A stretch of 64,000 nucleotides of DNA, taken from positions 95,148,748 through 95,212,747 of the forward strand of contig JAQMRL010000002.1 of assembly GCA_035578175.1 (NCBI GenBank), written 5' to 3'. How positions within the stretch are numbered: the stretch's first letter is position 1; each line of letters begins with the position of its first letter. Made by a program: the position numbers and the translations under genes. Source of the stretch: Catonia carolina (taxonomy: Eukaryota > Arthropoda > Insecta > Hemiptera > Achilidae). Of the stretch, positions 22,595 to 34,570 are shown in pieces. The notes under the pieces are model-generated. The model made no database searches, was not told the DNA's origin, and saw only the letters and a list, made by a program, of their open reading frames with translations.

Positions 22595-22975
22595 GTGAAT
22601 TGCCCCTAATTTTTTATACATTGTTGTATGTAATGGCCGAAAAGACCCGTGAGAAAGATAATATGAATAATATTTTAGAAAAATTTAAGACTCCGGTGTT
22701 AAGATTGTTAAAAATCGTTTTCTATATTAAAAGGGATGAAGTATACGACCTAAGGGCATTAATCCGGATACAAGTTCCCATTGTGAGGGTACAATGTAGG
22801 GCAATGTGGGTAGTACACAACCGAACTCATTTCCTGAACCTGCCAATAACTCGGGGCTCATCACAACGCCAGTTGTGCTACCACGATTGCTTTTCATTCA
22901 ATACATTTCCATTAAGCACCGTGTCTCGGACATGTCGCCCATTGATCAAGACAGCTGCTCCCTGATATCGTATCG
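22595..22975 (+). other. Unidentified GC-richer block with a 121-codon open frame
   Basis: An open frame from 22600 to 22965 contains a charged start (AEKTREKDNMNNILEKF) and a Cys/Arg-rich end (QRQLCYHDCFSFN, SRTCRPLIK). It matches no family I know. The second half is clearly richer in GC than its surroundings, which may mean a mobile-element fragment. No convincing splice sites link it to the LRR gene. Confidence 0.25.
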
Positions 22976-23774
22976 TGCACATTAAGTACACTCTTTTAAA
23001 GTAGAACATTATAGCATACCCTCTTAATGCTCTATACTCTTACACGAGGGACTCTTGTTATATGACCCTTGTATTTGTGACCTAAGTAAAACTTATCTCT
23101 TAAATCCGTTAAAGGATATAAAGGAAACATTATTTCAATTGAAACAGTTTCAACCTTTTCACTAGATAAGTACTACATGACCATTGAATCTATTTAAAAA
23201 TATTTACTTTTATTCTAGAAAAACGGGCGCAATCAATTGAACAACATATAGCCTACCTAGTTTATAGTAATTTCAGTTGTTTGTTTCTACATTAAATATT
23301 CATTTATTTTTCACATAAAGGATAAACATACCAAGCGATCAAATAAACAAACGAATGGAATAATATTTAATAATATTAGTCTATTTATAAAATATACTGG
23401 AGATAATTTAAATTTCAGTAAATTGATACGTAGAAACATGGAGTTCACTAATTATTATCAATCTAAATTAAAATGGAAGTATGCGTATTTTTAGTGAAAA
23501 TATATTTATTGTTATAAAGTTATTTGTAGAAACATAAAGATTGCCCGTTACTTACTCTTCCATAATAACTACTAAAGCAACTGCAAGATTTTTTACTTCA
23601 TTTTATTAAATCTACAACTGTGCAGTTTTACACAACCAGTGAATACAAAATTATAGCTTGTTTTACATTGCTTTACCACTTTTGTAAGAACGCAACTCAT
23701 TAGAAATATCGTTTATGTCATGAAATTGATAAAATTTATGTTTAAAAATTACATATAAAATTTTCAATAATATT

Positions 23775-24230
23775 TAGGCTTCAAAACTCTTGACGTACAA
23801 GGCTTCAACCGATCTGGATGTACGGTAGTCAAATTTATGGTGCAGCAAAGCCATCAGTAATTTCACGAATAGGTTACAACGTTTTCGAAGTAAATTCTTA
23901 CGACTGATTACTAATTGCCCAAGTTACGTATCGAATAGAACACTACACGATGATTTACATCATGATACGTCAACGACACGTATCTGAAACTGTACCATAG
24001 GTTCAGAGACAAGCTTCACAATCATTACAATCCCTTAAGATGCAATATGAATTCTACGGACCTACCAGGAATCGCACAAAGACGACTGAAACGCTGATGG
24101 AGTAGAGACATGATACATTAACGCAACTGTAACATTACGCATACAAAAATATAATTTGAAATTGAACACATTTATCATTATCTGGAGAGCTATCGATGGG
24201 CGGTGTTCTCCTCAAAGCCATTAATTCGGT
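23775..24230 (+). pseudogene. Jockey-type RT C-terminal fragment and 3' UTR (relic)
   Basis: In broken frames it reads GAAKPSVISR, then a segment like NRTLHDDL, and finally RRLKR followed by a stop, SRD, matching the end of the complete Jockey ORF2 (GTAKPSNIRK, NNRILHDDL, RRRLRRSWNRD). Near 24195 comes CGGTGTTCTCCTCAAAGCC, shared with the 3' UTR pieces at 5877 and 14917. Many stops and frameshifts show it is old. Confidence 0.65.
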
Positions 24231-24419
24231 TAGTTTTTTAAAAATTTTTTTGTTAATTTAGTTGTGAACGTTTTTGCTGGTTGTTCTTTAACAGTTGCAA
24301 AATAAATAAAGTTATAAAATATAATTAAATAATATTGTTATAATGAAGTGGCGAAAATAAAATCAGCTGGTCAAATAAAATCAGCTTCTCATAAACAGCT
24401 GACTGGTTAAATATAAAAA

Positions 24420-25100
24420 CGAAGGTTCCCATTGTTGGGACGCGGCCGCGGTTTGAATGGCTGACGTGTTAGTGATCTAAATTGTACGGGATTCTTCGTT
24501 ACGGTGAAGTTTGTTATTTTGTCAGCAGACATTGTTATTTAATGTTTAATTTGGTAAGGGTTATTGTCTATTTTATTTTATCGTTAATTAATTGTGTGAA
24601 CTGTATTATTTTCAATGTTTAATAACTTATTTTCATAAACTCATGTTCATTGTTGTCGTTTGTAAAGGTTAGTTTTTAGTTCTTGTCAAATAATTGTGTT
24701 AAATAACTATATGTGAATTAATTAAATAAAAGTTTACAATTTTACTTTACTATAACGAGTTGTAACAATATTTTAAATGTGTTAACTCAGAAGAGGAACA
24801 TAAGTCACTTAACTTATAATATGTATCCCAAATCTCTGCCCCCACCTTTTGCGGAGCGGATCGCTGGGGTTGCTTGGTAAATTTGAACTGTTTAGGAAGC
24901 GGGTTAGTGGGTGATATTCTTTTCTAATTTTTGTTTAAATTACTGATAATCAGTTGAATAGCTTAATTTTGTAAAGGACTACTTTAGATCTGTGAGGAGT
25001 GTATTGTTGGAAGTATATAAGCAAGCGTTAACAGCTGTCCGCAGTAGTTTTGATTGAAAACGTCGTAAATTACATAAATATTTATAAAGAAGTATCTTTA
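24420..25100 (+). promoter_or_regulatory. GC-rich, promoter-like patch in intron 1 (tentative)
   Basis: GGGACGCGGCCGCGG near 24440 and TTTTGCGGAGCGGATCGCTGG near 24847 are far richer in CpG than the surroundings. TATATAAG at about 25014 is followed ~25-30 bases later by CAGCTGTCCGCAGTAG, a spacing compatible with a TATA promoter. Three CAGCTG-type E-boxes lie at 24363-24405. It could be an alternative promoter or part of a retroelement leader; no downstream coding exon was identified. Confidence 0.25.
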
Positions 25101-26223
25101 GATGAGTCGGTAATTTTGATCTTCGGGACAGAAGATTGTTTAGCTTTTGTCGTCTAATACCGATAGCTTTGCGCTTTATGCTGGCATGTTTGTCCCATGT
25201 AAGCCTGTATGTCCATATTGAGTTTCAGAGAGCGAATTTTGTTAGGTTGTGTTGTAAGAGAATTAAATAAAAATATTGCAGTTTAGGTTTGCCGTCTCAA
25301 TGTAAAAGTAAAATGTTTTATCGGAGATTGGAAATTTTTAATTGGAAGTTTGAAGGTAGTAGAAGTAGTAAATCGTGTTCAGATTGTTTTAGTTTTTTAT
25401 ATTTTCGTACAAAATTTCCAGTATCTTTGTATTTCTTTTTTTGTAAAATATTAAGTTATTTTTTAATTGCAATTACTATCAATTTACTTTTAATTATTTG
25501 TATGTTTATTTTATACGATTGTGTTCAAGTGTTTTTTTAGTCAAACTGCGCATTGTTGTGAATTTCTTTACTTGGTTTTAGCTGTTTAACGTTCAACTAA
25601 AAAGTTGACGTGAATATGGACTCTATAAAATATTAAGAACTTTTTTTCAATCAATCGCTCCACCCTTTGAACAGCCTTGTATAAATTTTATTTATTTACC
25701 TATCATAAAATTGTGTAGCTCTTATCAACATTTAATCTAATTTTAGAATAACTTTCTTTATTTACTCTTTCATTATTGAAAAAAATATATTATATTACAA
25801 TGCATTCAGACCATCGTGATTCTCAGAAAACTTAATGAGTTATTTTTTTACTTTATTAATGTTATTTACATACAACTAGTAAATTTGAGGATTGTTTTTG
25901 CGAAAGTGAGTAGTACATGGGTACATGAGGAGCATTTCACTTAATCTCTGATAAAACCAATTTAAAGAAAAGACAACCAGATAACTAATTCTAAAGTCAA
26001 AAAGATCAGAAAGCTCAATTAATTAAAGCTACTTGACCGGAAAACTCTAAAATGGTCCTTGAAATTTAAATAACCGATTCAAAAGATGCAAAATCTAAAA
26101 AGGCGTTTAAAATTGTAAAATCAATATTACTACACTAAAACACGGAAGGTTTTTAAAAATTTAAGTATCATTATATTGAAATTTAAATTTTCGATAAAAC
26201 TCAGTGTTAATAATAACCAGGAG
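25101..26223. other. AT-rich intronic DNA
   Basis: A Phe/Tyr/Ile-rich open frame at 25289-25540 is of low complexity and probably chance. Nothing else was recognised. Confidence 0.3.
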
Positions 26224-26461
26224 TTAATACAACTCAGTCCACTTGTCAACATTTAAAACAATCTTGTCATTGCCCATTCTTAAAACAACTTCAATGTTAT
26301 GTTTTACGCCGCGATCTTCAACAGTAAGAAGTTTTGTGACGTTAATATTTTGAACAATTCCATAGCTTTGTAATATATTTGTTGTCCTTTAACTTTTATT
26401 TTCAGCTTTTAGTTTTCATTTTCACAGATTTTTCTCTGGCGGTGTTTGTGTTAATATCCAT
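26224..26461 (-). pseudogene. Small broken coding sequence of unknown family
   Basis: From an ATG at 26461 the minus strand encodes MDINTNTAREKSVKMK, meets a stop, shifts frame near the middle, and continues as KLLTVEDRGVKHNIEVVL and MGNDKIVLNVDKWTELY before TAA at 26224. The second half has ordinary protein composition in AT-rich surroundings, which suggests a decayed gene or mobile-element ORF rather than chance. I do not recognise the family. Confidence 0.35.
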
Positions 26462-27185
26462 TATAATTTTTTGTTTTAAGCGTACAAGTAAAGCAGGAAA
26501 TAACAATTTTTAGCGAACGATATTAAAGAAGACATCATGATCATCCAAATTACTTTGCACTAAATCTTTTACAAAATAATAACATCGGTTTCGGTAGACT
26601 ACATAACATAGTACTCAATACTCGATCTACAGAACAGATTTCTGTAAGAAGACTGTGGAATATCTATAAATCCAGCATTCTTGAATGTCAGTTTGAGATT
26701 TTTAACTTTCAGCAAACACTAGTATAATTACTTGTTGCTCTTAATTTAAAAACAGATTGTTTCATCGCAGTTTTGTAACTAAAAAAACTCTTTATACACA
26801 ATTGTAGTTTTAAAGATAGTGTATTTTCCGAGTTACTAAAACATTATGGCAATTAATTATACATTAATAACAAATAATAATTATACACACACATACCCTT
26901 GACAATCAATATTTATGATGAACTGATATCTTTTGTTGTTAAGTTGGTGAACTTAATTTAAGTTAACTAATATGTTGACGAGTATATTTCACTAATCCGC
27001 TAGCTTTAATATAAGAATATTAATCTGTATAACTTAGGTAACAGTTTCAGGTGTTTTAATATGAAATACGGAATTTCCCAAGGTACAAAGACATCTTGTT
27101 AATGTTAGTTCGTTAGTACTTAAAGTATTCTACGGAATGAGACTGTCTTATAACAAAGACATCATACAGAATCATTTTGTTACAG

Positions 27186-27280
27186 GTACGGAGTCATATG
27201 TCACCACTTGCAGTGCTTCCCAGTGATGCTTTGCGACTTGGTGCTGCTCTTTGTCCCGAAGCTTGCTACGTACGTTTAAG
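27186..27280 (+). CDS. LRR protein gene, exon B
   Basis: The acceptor TTGTTACAG ends at 27185. The sequence VRSHMSPLAVLPSDALRL then ALCPEACYVRL continues the LRR pattern. Two donors compete: TAC|GTACGT at 27270 looks stronger, but it leaves phase 0, which would put a stop at the start of exon C. AAG|GTTAAT at 27281 leaves two bases (AG), which join the first G of exon C to give Arg and an open frame (YVRLRFDPTT). The phase decides for 27280. Confidence 0.75.
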
Positions 27281-27604
27281 GTTAATTATTCCAGTATATT
27301 CTATAAGCATTTTTTGTTCTTTTTTTATTAAGTTACGTTATTAACTTTCTTCTTTACAATAGTTGGTATTATTCTTTGATAGTTGATATGGACGTGATGT
27401 CTCATCTTTGCAATCACAAGATGTAGAAGTTAAATTGTAAAAGTTTCAGAGGCTTGCAAACACTTAAAAAAAAACACAAGTCTGTAGTAAGTGGAAGAAT
27501 GCTATTCTGAACTTTTATTATACCTTGATACTGTCAGTTTTAACGAATAATTTAGAGCTTTGGGACCTGACTGCTTAGCATTTATATCAAAAATAGAGGT
27601 AGCT

Positions 27605-27900
27605 GAGATGGATTGTTGAAACCTTTGGCAGGGTGTCGATTGCTGGGCCACAAAGCAATGAAGATATTAAAAATGAAAGTATGATACTGGTGAACCATTT
27701 AGAAATACAGGCAGGAGTGATATAGCTCTTTGTTACGGATACCAGCAGATTGAAAACACCAACAGGTGTTTACTGAAAGGGCAAAGCACAACAACGTACA
27801 GCGTAGTATTGGATGAGCTCGGAAAAAAGTGGCATCTCAACTTCTTTAAGAAATCGCAGATTACTAATTTTGATGTTGTAAGAGGCCAGGAGGTCTAAAC
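27605..27900 (+). repeat. Dispersed repeat R5, copy 1
   Basis: This is collinear with 57680-57960: GGGT(G/A)TCGATTGC, AATGAAGATATTAA, AGGTGTTTACT, CTTCTTTAAGAAAT and CCAGGAGG(T/C)CTAA occur in the same order and spacing. It is non-coding as it stands and of unknown type. Confidence 0.75.
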
Positions 27901-28044
27901 ATACCATTTTTGATGTTGATTAAGTTAGTTTCTTTGTAAACTTATAATATTAACCGTTATGAAAAGCCAAGACCTACTTAAATTACCGCATTACCTTTGT
28001 ACTGATGTTCATTTGTAGTTTTGCGCACGGACAGTATTCATAAA

Positions 28045-28140
28045 CTTCTTTTTCTTTAGGTTCCTATCCTTCCCGGATGTTGGCCACCATATTAATAAAT
28101 CTGAACCTTATCCACTGCTGCTCGAAACAACTGTGTTATC
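28045..28140 (-). mobile_element. LINE 3'-end fragment (same family as 16979-19176)
   Basis: CTTCTTTTTCTTTAGG followed by TCCCGGATGTTGGCCACCAT parallels CTTCTTCTTTTAGTGCGC and TTCGGATGTTGGCGACCAGCAT at the 3' end of the antisense LINE. Only ~95 bp of the 3' end is recognisable. Confidence 0.6.
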
Positions 28141-29212
28141 GTTTTCAAGTTATAAATTCAGAAATGTTCAATAAATTCACTCAAAGATAACAAAATTTTC
28201 TTGTTTAATTTTTCATGACATTTGTAAAATTACATATTCCATTACAATCATCTGATATGTAATTCAGAGATTGAACAAATAATTACTAATACTTGAGAAA
28301 ACAAAACAATTCTTTTAAGAAGTTTAAAGATGAAAATTTTGATTAAAGATTATATATGACAAAAATGAAATATTAAAGGAAAGTTAACGTTACCATTTGT
28401 TAATTAAAATTGGGAAATGTTTTCAACAGAACTGTTTAATTAGATAAGTTATAAATTCGAATAGACTGTTAATTTTGTTGAAGTTTAATTTACTGAGTTT
28501 ACAAATAAATATGTCCTATGTCTTAGTAAGTACTTTCCTCAGAATTTCCAAATATGTCCTTAAATTTCAAGCAAACTATAATAAGATATTGTTTTGAAAT
28601 TTCACAAGAAATTTCTCTTATATGTGAATTTATTCTCCAAGTATTTATTCGTCCATCAACTTTAAATAGGCTCGTAGTTTTTTGCTGGATTTAAAGTAGA
28701 CTTTAACTTTACATCGACCTTGTTTTTACTATCGTAAGTCAAACTTTTAGAGCTTGAATTAATGGGATACTATTTAAACTTTACGTCCTTCCACCTACTT
28801 AGCTTGTTACTTTACAATCTTTGTTCGACATCCGCTTTTATTTTCAGCAACATAAGGTTGTATCCACAACATGTTTTTTTAAATTCTCAAAGTTTCTAAC
28901 GGTTTAACATTGGGTACTCATTTTGTAGAACATACATTTTTATTATTTGTGGTTTCATTGTACAGTAGCAATGTGGTTTTACTTTTAACCATTGTGTACT
29001 AGAAATATACGGTTAAACTTGTGTAACAGCACGAAGCTTATTCTAAAAACCATTACTTAACCATAACATAAAAAATTTACTGCTTTGCGTTTTATTGCAC
29101 AACTATTGCAGTTTTCTTAATTGGTGCAATTTAAAATTTATATTTAAAAGTCAAATAAGTAGAATAATAAGAAGAAAATCATAGGGAATGACTCATCTAA
29201 AGAAATACATAC

Positions 29213-29360
29213 CACTGTTTGGGCTGTACTCAACATCAAGCGCGTTTCAGTAGAATTCATCCTACAATATTTTTCATTGAATTTCCTATAAATTATTAAG
29301 GTAGTTAGGTTTTTACGGATTTCGTAAGAAAAATCTGTTGTTGAACGCCAGCCCAACTTT
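29213..29360 (-). other. Exon-like open block on the minus strand (doubtful)
   Basis: On the minus strand a good acceptor (GGTTTCTTTAACAG) precedes 29360 and a good donor (GTG|GTATGT) follows 29213. The 148 bases between are open and encode KLGWRSTTDFSYEIRK, continuing to RLMLSTAQTV. No partner exons or known domain were found, so this may be chance. Confidence 0.2.
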
Positions 29361-30535
29361 CTGTTAAAGAAACCATAAGTATAATATTCATCAATTTCAA
29401 CATATATTTGGAAGAAATTTAATCAGTATCTGCAATAAGAACTTTGGGCAAATAATTTCAGCATATTTTAATTTAAAGTATCGTAATCTAAAATTTTTTA
29501 TTTACACAGCAGGGTATATTTCAAAACGACTGTTAATCTATGGTTTTTAGAATTTTAAAGCCATTTTTTCAAGCAATTTCTTAACCATTTTTTAATTATT
29601 ACCAGGGAATGTTTATTTAAATAAAATTTGAGTTGCACACGTGTTCAAAAATAATTTCAGTGGTAAAGTCACGCTGTACATGTACAACAGTGGTTAAATT
29701 ACATGGTAATAATTTCGGTTATAGGAAAATTTCAGTTTTCCGTTAATTTCGAAGTTGCTCAACTCTTATCTATATTTCATTTTATAAACTACAAGTTATT
29801 AAACATGTAATAAATTAAGATTATCTTGTTTAATTAATTGATATAAATATACGAATATCCTTACCACCATATAGAGAAGTCAGATTGAAATTTACCTGCA
29901 AAAGAAATTTCCCATTATTATTATATACATATTTTTTATTGAATAAATTACAGAAGTATACAGACAATAAATGAATTGATGAGTTATTATAAGTATGAGT
30001 AATTATAAGTAATTAATTCTGAGCGAAACATTATAAACTAATTTCTGTTTATAAATGAAGTTTACTTTTCATGATAAAGTTAATATAAAGTTATCAAGAA
30101 ATGGGATTTTATCTCAAGAAAGTACTGCATACTGTAATTTTGTCACTATAAATTCAACTACTAAAACTGAGAATGTATGACAGAATTAAGTTTGCTTGTT
30201 TAGTTATTTATTAAATAAACAAAATATTTGTATCTTACTTATGTAGATTTTAAATGCAAATTGTATGCAGTTAAGATGCAATGTTTTGCTGAATAACTAT
30301 CTCTATAGAATACGAATTGTGTATTTAACTCATCTAATTACCTTATAAACAGTGTCAGTAACTTTAGTTTAAAATACTTTATTAACTGTAGTTTTAGCTT
30401 TACGAAAGAAACGAATTTACAAAGACAGTTGAATTAGGAATTACAGAATTATAGACCTAATAAGACTAACTGAATTCTTTCTATAATTCAACTTTTGTGT
30501 GATATGTTACGTTTGCAGCGGTCAGTATTCAGCTG

Positions 30536-30822
30536 CGAGTCAGCTGTTAACAGCTGATTTTCAGGGACGAAGATTCCTGGTTCGAATCCTAGTGAATGTA
30601 GTTACTTTTATGCGGATTTGAATCCTAGACAATGGTTACCAGTGTACTTTGATGGTTGGGGTTCAATTAACCATACACTCTCAGGAATGGTCGGCTTGGG
30701 TCTGTACAAGACTACACCTCATTTACACGTCATACACATCATCCACATCTCATTGGGTCATGGGGTTGCTTATTTTCTGAATTGAACAGATTGCAACGTA
30801 CACACATTAGGGATAAAAAAAG
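30536..30822 (+). mobile_element. tRNA-derived SINE (family A), copy 3
   Basis: It contains a perfect pol III B box, GGTTCGAATCC, at 30579-30589. The family-A body follows: GGTTACCAGTGTACTTTGATGG, GTACAAGACTACACCTCATT, TCATTGGGTCATGGGGTTGC, CAGATTGCAACGTACACACA, and an A run near 30814. The A box end is lost or diverged. The CAGCTGTTAACAGCTG palindrome typical of the family precedes the B box. Confidence 0.88.
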
Positions 30823-31221
30823 TATTTCGCTACACCTGTTTGTAAGTAAACAGCTGATTATCAAATAATAATATAAAATAGAAATTTTTCAAATTTACAG
30901 TTATCACAAATTTAGTATACTTTTCCAAATTAATTACAAAAATAATATTTTACATTCAAGTTGAAACAATTTATATTAATTCTTTTCGTATAGTAAAACT
31001 TTTTATTAATTATTCATAAAGAATTTTCAATTTTATTTAACTGTTTTAAGAAGATATCATGTAGATACATAAGGTTTTGATTAAAAAATAATTTATACCA
31101 GTTTAAATGAATAATTAATGTTCTGGATATTATTCAAAGATTTACGTAGTAATTAAATGATTCAAAAATTTTATTAATTTGAAATGAACGTACAAAACTA
31201 TTTGGAAAAATAGTAGTAAAT

Positions 31222-31863
31222 TCTGGTGTGAAACACTCACACGAATTTCTCTTGTCAATGCAAATAATTAACAATATACCCTACATTAGTAATAAAACAT
31301 TATAATTAAACAAAAAAAACTAACCTCAAGAAACATGATCTTATTTTAATCATGAGTGAAAGACGTAAAGTGAAAATCAACCTCAGTTAAGTTTAAAAAT
31401 ACGGAAAATCACTCTTTCAAGCTAAAATTGGCTCTGTAGAGAAAAATGCTGGAAATAAAAGTTGTAACTTAGATCTTTTATTTTCCTATAAAGTTTTATG
31501 ATATGCATTTTTGTCGTAAAATGGATACTACGGCGGAAATCCTTAAAAATTGGTTTTCTTTACAGATTTTCATGAAAAAAAAACAGAAAATTACTAATTA
31601 CTGCTAAACGTTATACAATAAATGTGTGGAATAAAACTTGTACATTTTTAAATTGTCTACAACTTTTATTATAATACACTTTTGCCCTAAAATGCATTTT
31701 AAGGCCGTAATCTTAAAAAAAACTTTTTCCCACGAATAAGCTACTACTTCCAGTTGACCGATTTTGATGAAAATGTTTGTGTCGGGTCCCTAGTGGTACC
31801 TAACTTAAGTTTTAAGTTTCAACTTAATACAATGTTCCGTTCTTGGTATTTTATTCACTCACT

Positions 31864-31896
<33 letters not shown>

Positions 31897-32038
31897 CAAT
31901 CGTTAAAACATATTTTTTGGGTTCAGGAGGTCTTTAAACGTGTAGATCCGGTGAAAACACGATTTGGGAAAATCGGCACGAAAAAAATAGGTAGTTTTCT
32001 TTCTATATATTCCTACAGGCAAGAGAAAGTAAAAATGA
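31222..32038 (+). repeat. Dispersed repeat R3, copy 1 (with CA tract)
   Basis: Collinear with 52817-53835. It begins TCTGGTGTGAAACACTCACAC, whose complement forms a 6-bp stem hairpin. Inside are CGTAAAATGGATACTACGGCGG and TTGACCGATTTTGATGAAAATG, a (CA)n tract at 31864-31890, and ATTTTTTGGGTTCAGG. It ends near CAAGAGAAAGTA, inverted relative to TTTCTCTTG at 31246-31254. It is non-coding. The ends suggest a non-autonomous DNA element, but the type is not settled. Confidence 0.8.
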
Positions 32039-32412
32039 AAGTAATGAAAAATAAGGTTTAATCAGGTACCTGGTTTTTAAAATCCTAAGTTCTAAATAAG
32101 GTTTTCATTCCAATTAAACTGCTAGTCTACGACATAAATAATGTTATAGTATTAAGAGGAAAACTTGAGAAAAAGTTTTGTGATCTTCGAAAAAGTTTTT
32201 AAGAACTGTTGCTTAATGTGTTAACTAAAATTAAACTTTTTAGAACTTGCTGGCAAACATAAACTTCCGATATTGTAAACGGCCATTGCACATATATAAA
32301 TTTGTTTCATACGGATACTAACTAATCTGTACGCTAATTCTAAACAGATTGAAATTTGATTTAAACTTTCAAGGGCGATGTTAATACATACTAACTAATT
32401 CTGTTTATATAG

Positions 32413-32587
32413 GTTTGATCCGACAACCCCGCATGATGTACTACAACCACTGATTTCCCTTCATCGCTTAAAGGAGTTAAGTACTGTTTGCGTATCTAGC
32501 GGTGAGCGATGCCTTCTGGATTTCTCTGATATAACTCCATTACTTGAGCATCACGGACCAAAATCGTTAAGTGCATTGGAGCTTAAG
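32413..32587 (+). CDS. LRR protein gene, exon C
   Basis: The acceptor TTTATATAG ends at 32412 and the donor AAG|GTATGT begins at 32588. The first base completes the Arg codon from exon B; 58 codons follow (FDPTTPHDVLQPLISL, HRLKELSTVCVSSG, FSDITPLLEHHG, SLSALELK), ending in phase 0. LKELSTVCV and LSALELK fit LRR beta-strand positions. Confidence 0.82.
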
Positions 32588-32728
32588 GTATGTGATCATC
32601 AAACATAAAGTTATTTCCACTTTTTACTTTTATCTGGTAATATAATTCTGGTGGGAGTCAAAACTCCCTCTCCACTCTAAACTTTTATTGTACAAATCCC
32701 TACTCCGAACTATTTGAACTTAAAGGTA

Positions 32729-32900
32729 TCAGGTATTTGGCATTGCTAAGCCTTCAGTAATCATTGAATTAAAACAATTTTTATCCACGTTCATACGGAT
32801 TATTGCAGACTTACCCTGTTACGTAACTAACGAAATGTTACATAACGACTTAGGCTACACATACCTTAAGTTAACAATGCCATATATTATTTTAGACATT
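32729..32900 (+). pseudogene. Jockey-type RT C-terminal fragment (relic) in intron 3
   Basis: It reads GIAKPSVIIE, FIRIIADLPCYVTNEMLHND and LGYTYLKL in nearly one frame, matching GTAKPSNIRK, LLRLITNAPFYINNRILHDD and LKITHIKD of the complete Jockey ORF2. It fades after about 170 bases. Confidence 0.7.
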
Positions 32901-33539
32901 TTAAACAAAAACGACCTGAAAACGAAAACCGACTCATACAAAAGCTATTGGTAAATTTCCCCAGTAATCCCCCCTCCCACGCAGGTTTTATAGAAAAAGG
33001 AGTACAGACATCTTCTAAACTTAAAAAAAATTACCCGTGGAAGTCTTACTATTTAGTACTGATCTCCCTGAAGTCATACAAGTTATGTTGTAACTTACCA
33101 CCGCAGAAAGCAATCCTCAAATATATTATTTGTATTTACAAAGTTGTAAATACAACTTTGTAAATACAAAGTATAATTTACAAAGTTTTTATAAAGTTTT
33201 AAATAACATTAGTAAAGTAAAACAAATACCTTAAATCATATTATTTTTCAAGCTAATATATAAAAACTTAGCGATTTAAATACGTCTGTAATCCACTCTG
33301 AATAGAATGAAATTAGAAAATCTCATAAAAAGAAGTCTAATGAATAGAAATATCAAATTGACTAACTACGTTGTCTGGCTGTACGGCTGCTTGCAGCTGT
33401 GGGTCATCTAGTAGAGTTCATCGCTAAAAAATGACACTAGTGAAAATAATTTATAATCACCATGCGTTCAATTCTTTTAAATTTCCTTTTTAATTAATTT
33501 TAATAAAAATATAAACTTTAACACATGTATATCTTCGGA

Positions 33540-33711
33540 CTTAAATTCGAGAGCAAAGTTGAGGGTAGAAGGAGGCCAAAGAAAATATTAATGATTGAAT
33601 AATATTAGAGACTGGATGAACATTCTTTTGCGGATGGTTCACTATAGAGAGCGATTTACTAGAGTAGTCAATTGTCAGTGATGGAGTCTGAACTCTAAGA
33701 AGAAGAAGAAT
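33540..33711 (+). pseudogene. LINE C-terminal fragment with GAA tail (relic) in intron 3
   Basis: In broken frames it reads ESKVEGRRRPKKIL, then RDWMNILL and RERFTRVVN, matching GKIDGRRGPGRRRISWL, REWTGKTS and the end of the LINE at 16996-19299. It stops in AAGAAGAAGAAG at 33699-33710, the tail typical of this family. Confidence 0.65.
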
Positions 33712-34009
33712 TAATTTTGGGACTTGAATAACCGTCATAAGGTATTTTTTATCTCTGAGATCATCTTTTGAAATGCCATATTTTAGCGAAAGTCGGCTAT
33801 CGTTCTGGCAACATGACTTTATTACCATTTTCTCTAGTCATAAAATTTTACGATTGATCTATTTCTGAAAATTCTTAAGTCACCGTACTTTTAATTTTCA
33901 CTCACTGTATAATCCCCGTGAAATATTTTCTTTTTCTTCTTTCTTTCTTTTAACAGTTTAGGTCAGTATTCTGTGGTCACTGTAGGTTATAAATGTTGTA
34001 CTTTGACGG

Positions 34010-34570
34010 TAATGATGTAAAAAATTCTGGATCCCAAAACTCCCAATTCCTCACGCATATCCTCATTTCTTACTCTGTCCCCACAGGAAAAGCCCCTGAA
34101 CTCATCAAGAAAGCCTTTTCTACTGACTGGATCATAAGCATATCCTTTTTTTTAGGACCAAGGTTTCATGTTCATATAAAAGTGTGGGCATTGCCATTGT
34201 GTTGTCATTACAACTGGTTTTCTATACACTCATTATTACTAAGGTTTTTTCTAATTTTATCGCAAATTTCTATGAAATATAGTATTATTTTTCTCTATAT
34301 CATAAATAATGTTAAGTAAAATATCGTAGCTTAAATAATTACGGCCACTTGTTCAAGAATTGTGGCATCAGTTACAATCTTTAACCTGATTAGGTCTTTC
34401 CCATTAAAACTCAAAACGTTGTTTTTTTAAATTTATATTCTGCAGTTTGAAAAGTTGTGCTAACTTATTAAATTTATAAATGTTGTACTGTAATTCATCC
34501 CTGAAGTTACTTAGTGTAATCATATCATCCGAAAATAGTAAACAATTAACCTTAAAATAGCATACAGTAA
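34010..34570 (-). pseudogene. LINE RT fragment of a third type (relic) in intron 3
   Basis: On the minus strand: LLFSDDMITLSNFRDELQYN (a degenerate (Y/F)ADD catalytic box), then YKFNKLAQLFKL, and after a gap AMPTLLYEHETLVLKK. These are the expected order for a LINE whose C-terminus reads LPTLLYGSETW. Stops and frameshifts are frequent. It is distinct from both the Jockey copies and the GAA-tailed LINE. Confidence 0.6.

Larger units (their letters stand above)
12084..27185. other. Intron 1 of the LRR gene (about 15.1 kb)
   Basis: It has the canonical GTAAGT donor and TTGTTACAG acceptor, and joins phase 0 to phase 0. It contains SINE A copy 2, fragments of repeats R3 and R2, the antisense LINE at 16979-19176, a Jockey relic at 23775-24230 and a GC-rich patch at 24420-25100. 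Further small exons inside it cannot be excluded, although direct splicing of A to B keeps the frame open. Confidence 0.65.
27281..32412. other. Intron 2 of the LRR gene (about 5.1 kb)
   Basis: It contains repeat R5 copy 1, a LINE 3' end, SINE A copy 3 and repeat R3 copy 1. The stretch 28150-30535 is AT-rich, with a doubtful minus-strand exon-like block at 29213-29360. Confidence 0.65.

Noticed and set aside
33541..33828. Minus-strand open frame as a gene
   Set aside because: The + strand of the same segment carries the recognisable LINE C-terminal relic with its GAA tail.
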